Positions 56,853 to 64,000 of a DNA stretch of 64,000 nt are shown here, one piece after another. Numbering within the stretch: position 1 is the first letter of the stretch; the number at the start of each line of letters is the position of its first letter. A model generated the notes under the pieces. It saw only the letters and a program-made list of their open reading frames with translations, did no database searches and had not been told where the DNA came from. The stretch covers positions 62,001 through 126,000 of the forward strand of contig NZ_JACIAY010000009.1 of the NCBI RefSeq assembly GCF_014194975.1. Reading direction: 5' to 3'. Origin of the DNA: Sphingomonas sp. BK580. GTDB taxonomy: Bacteria > Pseudomonadota > Alphaproteobacteria > Sphingomonadales > Sphingomonadaceae. The translations under genes were made by a program, and so were the position numbers.

Positions 56853-59114
56853 ATGCAGAACTCCGTTTATATCGACAACAGCATGAACTCGGTCACGCAG
56901 AACGCGACGTGGCTGAACAGCCATCTCGACGCGATCCAGCTGGTCGGCGGATTCGGCAGCTGGTGGGACTTCAACGAGTCGCCGAAGTGGATCGCGCAGC
57001 AGGTCGCCGGTGCCGACGTCGACATCAAATGGTCGATCGGCCTGATCCCCTGGGGCGCGACCCTGGAGAATGCCGCCAAAGGCCAGTACAACAACAACTA
57101 TCTCGCGCTCGCCAAGGACATGGTGGCGAACGCCGGCGGCGACGACAAGATCTACATCCGGCTCGGCTGGGAGATGAACGGCAACGGCTGGTTCCCCTGG
57201 TCCGCCAACGGCCATGAGAAGGCCTATGTCGGCGCGTTCCAGCAGTTCGTGGACACCTTCCGCTCGGTGTCGGACAAATTCGTGTTCGAGTGGACGCCCA
57301 ATATCGGCAGCCAGGGCATGGACGTCGCCTCGGTCTACCCGGGCGACAAGTACGTCGACGTGATCGGGCTCGACTTCTACTACAACACGCAGTGGGATCC
57401 CAAGGACCCCGTCGCGGCATTCAACTATTTCGTCAACCAGCCCTACGGCCTCCAGTGGCAGCAGGACTTCGCCGACGCGCACGGCAAGCCCACCGCGATC
57501 GGCGAGTGGGGCGTCAACTCGGACACCTCGGGCGCCTTCATCGAGATGGCGGCGCAGTGGTTCGAGGACCACAACATTACGTACCAGAATTACTGGAACT
57601 CGAACGCCGACTTCAAGGGTCGCCTCTCCGACGGGCAGTACCCCAACGCGGGCAAGGTGTTCCAGGCGATCTTCGGGCAAGGGATCGATCCGTTTGCCAA
57701 CGACACGACGGTGGTGAACCGCAGCGGCGGCGGTGGCGTCGACATGCTGATCGGCCATGCCGGCAACGACACGCTCTCGGGCGGCGCGGGCAACGATTTC
57801 CTGCACGGCCGCGCCGGCGATGACGTGCTCAACGGCGGCGCGGGCAACGACCTGCTCGACGGCGGCACCGGCGCCGACAAGATGACCGGCGGCACCGGCG
57901 ACGACACCTACCGCGTCGACAATGTCGGCGACAAGGTGATCGAGAAAGCCGGCGAGGGCTATGACACCGTCGAGGCGTCGATCGACTTCGACATGGCGGG
58001 GCTCAACGTCGAGGCGCTGCGCCTCACCGGCAGCGCCGACCTCAAGGCCTTCGGTAGCGCGAGCGCGGACAAGATCACCGGCAATGACGGCAACAACGTG
58101 ATCGACGGGCGCGGCGGCGTTGACACGATGGCGGGCGGTCTCGGCGACGACACCTATTACGTCGACAACGTCGGCGACAAGGTGATCGAGGCGCAGTATG
58201 AGGGCAACGACACGATCTACGCCTCGGTGAGCTATAGCCTCGCCGGCACCTTCGTCGAGGCGCTGCACCTCACCGGCACCGCCGACCTCGCCGCGACCGG
58301 CAACAGCCAGGACAATGCGCTGTACGGCAATGCGGGCAACAACGAGCTCGACGGCAAGGCGGGTGCGGACCTGATGGTCGGCGGCCTCGGCAACGACACC
58401 TATTACGTCGATCACCTCGGCGACCGCGTCGTCGAGAACGTCGGCGAGGGCAACGACACCGTCTACGCCTCGGTCAATTTCGACCTCGCCGGCACCAACG
58501 TCGAAACGCTGCGCCTGACCGGCAAGGCCGATCTCTCGGGCTTCGGCGGCGCCGGCGCCGACTCGCTGCTCGGCAACGCGGGCAAAAACGTGCTCGACGG
58601 ACGCGGCGGCGCCGACGTGATGACCGGCGGCGCGGGCGACGACACCTACTATGTCGACAATATCGGCGACAAGGTGATCGAGCTGCAGGGCAAGGCGCAG
58701 GGCATCGATACCGTCTACGCCACGGTGAGCTACAGCCTGGCGGGCACGTTCGTCGAGACGCTGGCGCTGACCGGCACCGCCAACATCAACGCCACCGGCA
58801 ACAGCCAGGCCAATACGCTGATCGGCAACAGCGGCAACAACGTGCTCAACGGCATGGGCGGCGACGACATCCTCACCGGCGGCGGCGGGAGCGACACGTT
58901 CGTCTTCGCCAAGGCCGGCCACGCCACGATCACCGACTTCGGCGCGGGCGACACGCTCGACCTCGCCGGCCTGCTCAAGGGCGGCAAGGCCGCGACGGTG
59001 ACGCAGGATCACGACGGCGTGATGGTGACGATCGACTCGGGCAGCTCGGTGCTGCTGGAGGGGCTCGACATGGCGCACCTGCTCAAGACCGACACCGGCT
59101 TCCACTACGTGTGA
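56853..59114 (+). CDS. GH26-like glycoside hydrolase with RTX repeats
   Basis: A 753-residue protein without an N-terminal signal. Residues 20-285 are a TIM barrel of the GH26-like type: IYIRLGWEMNGNGWFPW with acid/base Glu107, and PTAIGEWGVNSD with nucleophile Glu218. From about 290 to 750 runs a series of Ca2+-binding RTX nonapeptides (GGAGNDFLHG, GGTGDDTYRVDNVGDKV) in three to four modules separated by beta-rich linkers such as ASVSYSLAGTFVEALHLTG. RTX proteins leave the cell by type I secretion with a C-terminal signal. The likely target is an extracellular polysaccharide such as a mannan or the cell's own capsule. No T1SS gene is in this window. Confidence 0.88.
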   Translation: MQNSVYIDNSMNSVTQNATWLNSHLDAIQLVGGFGSWWDFNESPKWIAQQVAGADVDIKWSIGLIPWGATLENAAKGQYNNNYLALAKDMVANAGGDDKIYIRLGWEMNGNGWFPWSANGHEKAYVGAFQQFVDTFRSVSDKFVFEWTPNIGSQGMDVASVYPGDKYVDVIGLDFYYNTQWDPKDPVAAFNYFVNQPYGLQWQQDFADAHGKPTAIGEWGVNSDTSGAFIEMAAQWFEDHNITYQNYWNSNADFKGRLSDGQYPNAGKVFQAIFGQGIDPFANDTTVVNRSGGGGVDMLIGHAGNDTLSGGAGNDFLHGRAGDDVLNGGAGNDLLDGGTGADKMTGGTGDDTYRVDNVGDKVIEKAGEGYDTVEASIDFDMAGLNVEALRLTGSADLKAFGSASADKITGNDGNNVIDGRGGVDTMAGGLGDDTYYVDNVGDKVIEAQYEGNDTIYASVSYSLAGTFVEALHLTGTADLAATGNSQDNALYGNAGNNELDGKAGADLMVGGLGNDTYYVDHLGDRVVENVGEGNDTVYASVNFDLAGTNVETLRLTGKADLSGFGGAGADSLLGNAGKNVLDGRGGADVMTGGAGDDTYYVDNIGDKVIELQGKAQGIDTVYATVSYSLAGTFVETLALTGTANINATGNSQANTLIGNSGNNVLNGMGGDDILTGGGGSDTFVFAKAGHATITDFGAGDTLDLAGLLKGGKAATVTQDHDGVMVTIDSGSSVLLEGLDMAHLLKTDTGFHYV

Positions 59115-59133
59115 GGCAGAGACCGAGGGATAC

Positions 59134-59165
59134 GGGTCGGCTCCCGCCGGCCCGGCCCTTTCTCA
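59134..59165 (+). terminator. hairpin after the GH26-RTX gene
   Basis: GGGTCGG at 59134-59140 pairs with CCGGCCC at 59147-59153 and is followed by GGCCCTTTCTC. It lies 20 bp past the stop. The T-run is short, so the call is moderate. Confidence 0.5.
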
Positions 59166-59251
59166 GGAGGCCCGCTCGCCTGGGCAATTGCGATCCGCCC
59201 GACTATCGGTGAACGCAACAACGGGTCATGTCGGCGGGAAGAGGAACGATC

Positions 59252-60259
59252 ATGCAGGTTCTGGTCACCGGCGTCGCCGGCTTCATCGGCAGCCATGTCG
59301 CGCGGCGGCTGCTCGCGCGCGGCGACACCGTGGTCGGCATCGACAACCTCAACGACTACAACCCGGTCCAGCTCAAGCGCGACCGGCTCGAGGCGATCGT
59401 GGCGGAGGGCGGCGCCGAGCGCTTCACCTTCCACCAGCTCGACTTCAGCGACCATGAGGCGATCGACGCCGCGCTCGGCGGCACCGAGATCGAGCGGATC
59501 GTCCATCTCGGCGCGCAGGCGGGCGTGCGCTACTCGCTGAGCAACCCGCGCGCCTATGTCGCGTCCAACCTGGCGGGCCACGTCAACATGCTCGAGCTGG
59601 CGCGCGCGCGCCGGGTCGACCAGATGGTCTACGCCTCCTCCTCCTCGGTCTACGGCACCAGCCCCGACCTGCCGTTCCGCGTCGAGCAGCGCGTCGACTT
59701 CCCGATCTCGCTCTACGCCGCCACCAAGAAGGCCGACGAGCTGATGAGCGAGACCTACGCGCATCTCTACCGCATCCCGCAGACGGGCCTGCGCTTCTTC
59801 ACCGTCTACGGGCCGTGGGGTCGGCCCGACATGGCGGTGTGGGGCTTCACCGACAGGATCCTCTCCGGCCAGCCGATCGAGGTCTACAACGGCGGCAACA
59901 TGCGCCGCGACTTCACCTATATCGATGACATCGTCACCGGGATCGTCGCCGCGCTCGACCACCCGCCCGCCGACGACGGTCAGGTGAAGGCCGGCGGCAG
60001 CGTCTCGCCCCACCGCATCTACAACATCGGCAACAACAAGGCCGAGGAGCTCGAGACCTTGATCGCGCTGATCGAGGAGTCGTGCGGGCGAACGGCGATC
60101 CGCGTCGACAAGGGCATGCAGCCCGGCGACGTGCCAGCGACCTACGCCGACCTCACCGCGATCCAAGACGACCTCGGCTTTCGCCCGACCACGCCGATCG
60201 CCGTCGGCATTCCCAAGTGGGTCGAGTGGTACAAGGGCTATCGCGCACGCCGCGGCTGA
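59252..60259 (+). CDS. NAD-dependent epimerase, UDP-glucuronate 4-epimerase type
   Basis: A 335-residue short-chain dehydrogenase/epimerase. The NAD loop is VLVTGVAGFIGSHVARRLLARGD. The sugar signature is GIDNLNDYNPVQLKRDRL, the catalytic Ser-Tyr-Lys is in YASSSSVYGTSPDLPF and SLYAATKKADELM, and the end WVEWYKGY matches UDP-glucuronate 4-epimerases, which make UDP-galacturonate for capsules or lipopolysaccharide. AGAGGA lies 6 bases before the ATG at 59252. It is 137 bp after the GH26-RTX gene, so both may belong to exopolysaccharide turnover. Confidence 0.9.
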   Translation: MQVLVTGVAGFIGSHVARRLLARGDTVVGIDNLNDYNPVQLKRDRLEAIVAEGGAERFTFHQLDFSDHEAIDAALGGTEIERIVHLGAQAGVRYSLSNPRAYVASNLAGHVNMLELARARRVDQMVYASSSSVYGTSPDLPFRVEQRVDFPISLYAATKKADELMSETYAHLYRIPQTGLRFFTVYGPWGRPDMAVWGFTDRILSGQPIEVYNGGNMRRDFTYIDDIVTGIVAALDHPPADDGQVKAGGSVSPHRIYNIGNNKAEELETLIALIEESCGRTAIRVDKGMQPGDVPATYADLTAIQDDLGFRPTTPIAVGIPKWVEWYKGYRARRG

Positions 60260-60304
60260 GCAGGGCGGCTTGCCAGCGCGGTGCCCGCGCGCGATGTTGG
60301 CGCG

Positions 60305-60916
60305 ATGGCACGCGAGATGGATTGGCGGACCGCGCCGACGACGATGACCGGGCTGGTGCGGCGCACCACGATCGAGCTGGGTCCGCTGCGCCTCACGCGC
60401 GAGGTGGTACTGACGACGCTGCCGGCGACGCTGCCCGCGCTGATCCGCCCGCGGCTACGGCCTTTCCCCGCGCTTCTCGCCGCCGCGGCCGCGACCGGCC
60501 TCGGCGGCCTCGCCGTCGCCGCGACCAGGCTCCCGCCGCGCGCGAGCTACTCGGTGAGCGTGCCCGTCCCCGAGCGCGTCACGCTCTCGGCACCGCGCCC
60601 CACCTCGACGGCCGCGCCGCGCGCGGCGCGTCATCCGCTTCCGCGACCGGCGCCGAGCGCCTCTCCCGCCGACGATGTGGCGGCGGTGCTGCCCGGCGCG
60701 GCGACGCGCGCGGCAGCGGTCGCGGCGGCGCTGCGCAGCGGCGAGATGACCGAGTGGCAGCAACCCGGCGGCGCGCACGGCTTCGTCGTCGCGGGCGCGG
60801 CCGAGCCCGACGGCGCGCGCACCTGCCGCGCGCTGTCGGTGCTCACGCGCGGTGACGGCCGCGATCGGGTGGAGCAGCTGCGGGCCTGCCTGCCGGGAGA
60901 TGGCGACGCGGGGTGA
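60305..60916 (+). CDS. hypothetical single-span membrane protein
   Basis: A 203-residue protein. The first 60 residues are charged and helical. A hydrophobic span follows (FPALLAAAAATGLGGLAVAA), then a Pro/Ser/Ala-rich linker, and a small compact end domain: SGEMTEWQQPGGAHGFVVAGAA with TCRALSVLTRGDGRDRV and ACLPGDG. The Trp, Cys pair and Gly pattern recall the small C-terminal domain of 17-kDa surface-antigen-like proteins. The ATG at 60305 is preferred, and 60281 is an alternative. It is 45 bp after the epimerase on the same strand. Function unknown. Confidence 0.65.
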   Translation: MAREMDWRTAPTTMTGLVRRTTIELGPLRLTREVVLTTLPATLPALIRPRLRPFPALLAAAAATGLGGLAVAATRLPPRASYSVSVPVPERVTLSAPRPTSTAAPRAARHPLPRPAPSASPADDVAAVLPGAATRAAAVAAALRSGEMTEWQQPGGAHGFVVAGAAEPDGARTCRALSVLTRGDGRDRVEQLRACLPGDGDAG

Positions 60917-60952
60917 GCGGGCCGGTGTCGAAGCAAGACCGCTGCACCTGCC

Positions 60953-61042
60953 GTGCCCCGGCGAAGGCCAGGGCCCAGTTGGGCGAGGGCAGTGGATCCC
61001 GCGACGACCTCTGCACCTCGGCCGCGGCCTGCGCCGGGGCAC
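60953..61042. repeat. diverged inverted repeat related to family A
   Basis: GTGCCCCGGCG at 60953-60963 is mirrored by CGCCGGGGCAC at 61032-61042, with CCAGGGCCCAG in between. It lies between two convergent genes (the hypothetical protein and the FAD oxidoreductase) and may act as a bidirectional terminator. Confidence 0.5.
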
Positions 61043-61066
61043 AAGCCCGTGAGCACAGCATCCCCC

Positions 61067-62677
61067 TCACTCGTTGAGATACGACCACACCTGGGAGATC
61101 ACCACCGACCCCTCGCCGACCGAGGACGCGACGCGCTTGACCGATCCCGCGCGCACGTCCCCGACGGCATACACGCCCGGGCAGGAGGTGGCATAGGAGC
61201 TCGCCCCGCCCGCCGCGCGCCCCGTCAGCACGAAGCCCTTGTCGTCGAGCGCGACCAGCCCCTCGAGCCAGCCGGTGTTCGGTGCCGCGCCCACCATCAC
61301 GAAGGCGGCGCAGGTGTCCACCACGCGCTCGGCACCGTCCTGACGGATCGTCACTGCCTCCAGCACGTCGCCGCCGTGCACCGCCACCATCTCAGCGCCG
61401 TAGTCGATCGAGATCGCCGGGTCGGCCTCGAGCCGGCTGGTGAGATAATTGGACATGGAGGTGGCGAGCGAGCGCCCGCGCACCAGCAGCCGCACGTGCC
61501 GCGCCACCCGGCTGAGGTACATCGCCGCCTGCCCCGCCGAATTGCCGCCGCCGATGACGATCGCCTCCGCCTCGCGGCAGAAGCGCGCCTCGTTCTCGGT
61601 GGCGGCATAATAGATGCCACTGCCCTCGAACTCGCCGAGCCGGTCGATCGGCAGGCGACGATATTGCACCCCGGTCGCCACCACCACGGCGCGCGCGCGG
61701 ACGCGTTGGCCGTTGTCGAAGCTGGCGCAGAACTGGCCGTCGTCGAGCCGGTCGAGCGCGGCGACGCGCAGCGGCATGGCGAAGCGCGTGCCGAACTTCA
61801 TCGCCTGCACCTCGCCGCGCCAGACCAGGTCCGCGCCGGAGATGCCAGTGGGAAAGCCCATGTAGTTCTCGATCCGGCTCGACGTGCCCGCCTGCCCGCC
61901 GATCGCGGTGTCCTCCACCACCAAGGCGTCCAGCCCCTCGGCGCCGGCATAGACTCCCGCCGCGGTGCCCGCCGGCCCGGCGCCGACCACGAGCACGTCG
62001 ACCGCCTCGTCGTCGACGAACTCGCGGCTGAGCCCGAGCAGCTTGGCGACCTTCTCCGGCGTGGGATCCGCGACCACCCGGTCGCGCCCGAAGATCACCG
62101 CCGGCCGGTCGGCGTCCACCGCGCAGCTCGTCGCCACGGTCGCCGCGTCCGCCGTGCCGAGCGCGTGGCTAGTATAAGGGATGCGGTTGCGCGCGGCGAA
62201 CTCCGCGACTCGGCGCACGCCGCGGTCCTGCTCCTCGCCGAGCAGCACCAGCGAGCTGTCGTGCGACTCGAGCTGCCGCCGTCGCCGCGCCGCCAGCACG
62301 GTGATGATGATGTCCGACATCTCGGGTACCCGGGCCATCAGCTCGAGCATGCGCGCGCGCGGTACCTCGATCACGCGCGTGTCCCGCGCGGCGCGCATCG
62401 CCATCGACCAGCTGCCCCCGCTGAGAAAGGCGATCTCGGCCATGAACTGGGTCGGCCCCAGCGTGGAGGGCAGATGGCGCTCGCCGGTATAGCTGTTGAC
62501 CACCTCGATCTCGCCGTCCTCGACGTAGACGAAGCTCTCCACCGGGTCCCCCGGCCTTACCAGGTAGGTTCCCGCGAGATAGCGGCGCTCGGCGCCCGCG
62601 CCACGGATCGCGTCGACATGCTCGGGGCGGAGTGGCACGCGCTGCATCTCGCGCAGGTCGCGCCCGATCGTCTCCAT
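61067..62677 (-). CDS. cyclic-nucleotide-binding / thioredoxin-reductase-like FAD oxidoreductase
   Basis: A 536-residue three-part protein. Residues 10-140 form a cyclic nucleotide-binding domain (GAERRYLAGTYLVRPGD, MAEIAFLSGGSWSMAMRA). Residues 145-225 form a glutaredoxin-like unit without CxxC. The rest is a thioredoxin-reductase-like FAD/NAD core: VLVVGAGPAGTAAGVYAGAEG, VIGGGNSAGQAAMYLSR and GVYAVGDVRAGSVKRV. Where TrxR has its CxxC, this protein reads IYYAATENEARFC, so the usual dithiol is missing and it cannot reduce thioredoxin by the known path. The ATG at 62677 follows GTGAGG. It is divergent from a 74-residue protein. Electron acceptor unknown. Confidence 0.9.
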   Translation of the reverse strand: METIGRDLREMQRVPLRPEHVDAIRGAGAERRYLAGTYLVRPGDPVESFVYVEDGEIEVVNSYTGERHLPSTLGPTQFMAEIAFLSGGSWSMAMRAARDTRVIEVPRARMLELMARVPEMSDIIITVLAARRRRQLESHDSSLVLLGEEQDRGVRRVAEFAARNRIPYTSHALGTADAATVATSCAVDADRPAVIFGRDRVVADPTPEKVAKLLGLSREFVDDEAVDVLVVGAGPAGTAAGVYAGAEGLDALVVEDTAIGGQAGTSSRIENYMGFPTGISGADLVWRGEVQAMKFGTRFAMPLRVAALDRLDDGQFCASFDNGQRVRARAVVVATGVQYRRLPIDRLGEFEGSGIYYAATENEARFCREAEAIVIGGGNSAGQAAMYLSRVARHVRLLVRGRSLATSMSNYLTSRLEADPAISIDYGAEMVAVHGGDVLEAVTIRQDGAERVVDTCAAFVMVGAAPNTGWLEGLVALDDKGFVLTGRAAGGASSYATSCPGVYAVGDVRAGSVKRVASSVGEGSVVISQVWSYLNE

Positions 62678-62843
62678 CGCCTCACACTCCGCCGCTGCTG
62701 CCCCGTACCGCGCATGATGGCGGCCGCGGCAAGCCGTCGCAACCGGTCGGCTGCGACAATCCCGCGACAAAGCCGCAACAAACCGCCATCCGCGCGCATC
62801 ATCCGGAGGCCAGACAGGACGCTCCTCGACACGAGAGACCGAC

Positions 62844-63068
62844 GTGCCCGCGCTTGCCCCTGCCCCTGCCCCCGCCCCGACCGACGCGCTCGCCGTGAAC
62901 GCGCTGCTCGACCGCGAGCTGCGCCGCGTCCGCCGCGTGGCGGCGATGCTGCACGACCGCCGCTCGGTCGCGGAGCTCGCCGCCTATGAGCGCGAGCTGG
63001 AGGCGCAGCTGGCGCTCGCGCGGCACGGCGCCGACCTGCTCGATGCGGCGCTGCGCCCGCTGAAGTGA
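62844..63068 (+). CDS. small helical protein, unknown
   Basis: A 74-residue protein with a GTG start and GAGAG upstream. The head is an Ala/Pro run (PALAPAPAPAPTDALA). The rest is a long charged helix (LLDRELRRVRRVAAMLHDRR and then YERELEAQLALARHGADLL) that may form a coiled coil. It is divergent from the cyclic nucleotide/FAD oxidoreductase across about 166 bp. No family is recognised. The coding character is good but short. Confidence 0.55.
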   Translation: MPALAPAPAPAPTDALAVNALLDRELRRVRRVAAMLHDRRSVAELAAYERELEAQLALARHGADLLDAALRPLK

Positions 63069-63262
63069 GCGCGCCGGGGGAGTCGCGCCGGTCGAGTGCC
63101 GGGCGGGCGATCTCCCAAAGGGCGCAGCAGCCGATCACCGCCGATGCGACCGACTGGTTCATCGACGCGCCCGCCCGCCACGCGTCGCCGTTGGCCGCTC
63201 GAGATCACGCCCGAACGGCGGCAAACCAAGCTCTTGCGCGCCGCTTCGCGCGAGCGGGTTAA
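63065..63262 (+). CDS. possible small protein overlapping the previous stop
   Basis: A GTG overlaps the stop of the 74-residue gene (GTGA) and opens a 65-codon frame. The peptide has a mixed composition (PITADATDWFIDAPARHASP) but is rich in Arg and Ala at both ends. It could be a coupled small gene or chance. Low confidence. Confidence 0.25.
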   Translation: MSAPGESRRSSAGRAISQRAQQPITADATDWFIDAPARHASPLAARDHARTAANQALARRFARAG

Positions 63263-63310
63263 CCGAATCTCGACCATCGGACGCTAGCCCGGTGCATCAG
63301 GAGCAGCCCT

Positions 63311-64000
63311 GTGCCCGCACGCGATCTCGCCACCACCCGACGCTTCGGCCCGCGCTTCATCGCCGCGGTGGTCGCCCCCGTGCTGCTGCTCGCGCTGGGG
63401 CTGACCGGCTTCGCCGCGACCGCGCTGCGCTCGGCATCGGCGCAGGCCGATCGCGTCTCCGTCGAGCGACAGGAGCAGGAGGTGCGGCTCGCGGTCGACG
63501 CCGCGCTCGACGAACTCGCGCTGAGCCAGGCCGGGGTCGCGATCTGGACGCCGCTCGTGCTCGAGCTCCGCCGCGCGACACCGAGCTGGACGTGGGTCAA
63601 CGAGAATGTCGGCGTGTGGCTCAACTATGTCTTCGCCCATGATGCCGACGCGATCCTCGGTGCCGACGACAGCCCGCGCTACGTGGTGCGCGACAGTGTC
63701 CAGCGCCCTGCCGCGGCCTATGCGCCGTTCGCCGCCGCCGCGGCGCCCTTGATCGGCGCGGTCCGCGGGCATGCCGGCGCCGTCGCCAATCGGCATGAGC
63801 GGCTGCCCGGGAAGCCGCTAGCCGTCGGCTCGACCGTGCGCACATCGCCGCGCGCGCAGCATGCCACCGATCTCGTCGTGATCGCCGGGCGCCCGGCGCT
63901 GATGAGCGTGATGCGGATCATCCCCGAGGATGGCACCGCCGCCGCGACGCCCGGTCGCGAGCCGCTGCTGGTCAGCGCGCGCTTCCTCGACACCGGCTTC
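63311..64000 (+). CDS. CHASE4-type membrane sensor protein, N-terminal part (cut by window edge)
   Basis: A frame starting at GTG 63311, with AGGAG 9 bases upstream, runs off the right edge (230 codons seen). The head is basic (PARDLATTRRFGPRF) and is followed by a membrane helix (AAVVAPVLLLALGLTGFAATAL). The visible periplasmic part has VAIWTPLVLELRRATPSWTWVNENVGVWLNYVFAHDADAILG and matches the CHASE4 sensor layout. CHASE4 proteins usually continue into GGDEF and EAL domains that make or break cyclic-di-GMP. The output part is outside the window. The family call rests on the sensor part only. Confidence 0.75.
   Translation, partial: MPARDLATTRRFGPRFIAAVVAPVLLLALGLTGFAATALRSASAQADRVSVERQEQEVRLAVDAALDELALSQAGVAIWTPLVLELRRATPSWTWVNENVGVWLNYVFAHDADAILGADDSPRYVVRDSVQRPAAAYAPFAAAAAPLIGAVRGHAGAVANRHERLPGKPLAVGSTVRTSPRAQHATDLVVIAGRPALMSVMRIIPEDGTAAATPGREPLLVSARFLDTGF

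Noticed and set aside
57740..58900. Tandem DNA repeats resembling a CRISPR-like or satellite array
   Set aside because: The repeats encode RTX nonapeptides (GGxGxDxxx) in frame within one gene and have no spacers.

Overview
The window is a GC-rich chromosomal segment that looks like an alphaproteobacterium of the Sphingomonas group. The evidence is four TonB-dependent receptors (one cut by the window edge), a PEP-CTERM protein with a PEPxxW-type sorting tail, a polyhydroxyalkanoate-system protein, a PhoD phosphatase, and several families of short GC-rich palindromic repeats between genes. I saw no rRNA, tRNA, CRISPR array, insertion sequence or prophage gene. Base composition looks even by eye, so most of the window reads as ordinary chromosome with small accessory modules.

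Layout. 1-11 kb: two divergent TonB-dependent receptors, a small membrane protein, an Old Yellow Enzyme divergent from an HxlR regulator with shared operator-like repeats, then PhoD downstream of a third receptor. 11-17 kb: a DUF815 ATPase, a beta-rich hypothetical protein, N-carbamoylputrescine amidase, metK (behind a perfect palindrome) and lnt. 17-23 kb: a galactoside locus with a TonB-dependent receptor divergent from a GH27-like alpha-galactosidase and a FadR-type GntR regulator. 23-25 kb: response regulator, PHA-system protein, VOC protein and a small secreted protein.

25-29 kb holds the most interesting module. A membrane protein with an N-terminal SLOG-like fold and a C-terminal SLATT-like membrane region is divergent from a membrane-anchored TIR-TPR protein that keeps the TIR catalytic glutamate. 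Both domain types are known from nucleotide-signal immunity systems such as Thoeris, so this pair is a candidate defence or stress-signalling system.

29-43 kb: PEP-CTERM protein, cyclopropane fatty acid synthase, a chromate-resistance operon (ChrB-like, ChrA, DUF2490), cupin, YkgJ-like cysteine-cluster protein, a globin behind a 34-codon leader frame, DUF427, PilZ, trmB, and an acyltransferase-3 divergent from an SGNH lipoprotein. 43-50 kb: a NitT/TauT-type ABC transporter without a binding protein, preceded by a small gene that carries a palindromic repeat in frame, then a hybrid histidine kinase and a D-2-hydroxyacid dehydrogenase. 50-57 kb: nhaA, a 43-residue membrane protein, and a tightly overlapped operon of ATP-grasp enzyme, flavin monooxygenase and MetNIQ-type transporter. 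57-64 kb: a GH26-like hydrolase fused to RTX repeats, a UDP-glucuronate epimerase-like enzyme, a cyclic-nucleotide-binding/FAD oxidoreductase without the redox CxxC, and the start of a CHASE4 sensor protein.

Functional themes: outer-membrane uptake of large nutrients with paired hydrolases, extracellular polysaccharide making, acetylation and breakdown, sulfur/methionine metabolism, stress and electrophile response, and a putative TIR/SLOG conflict system.
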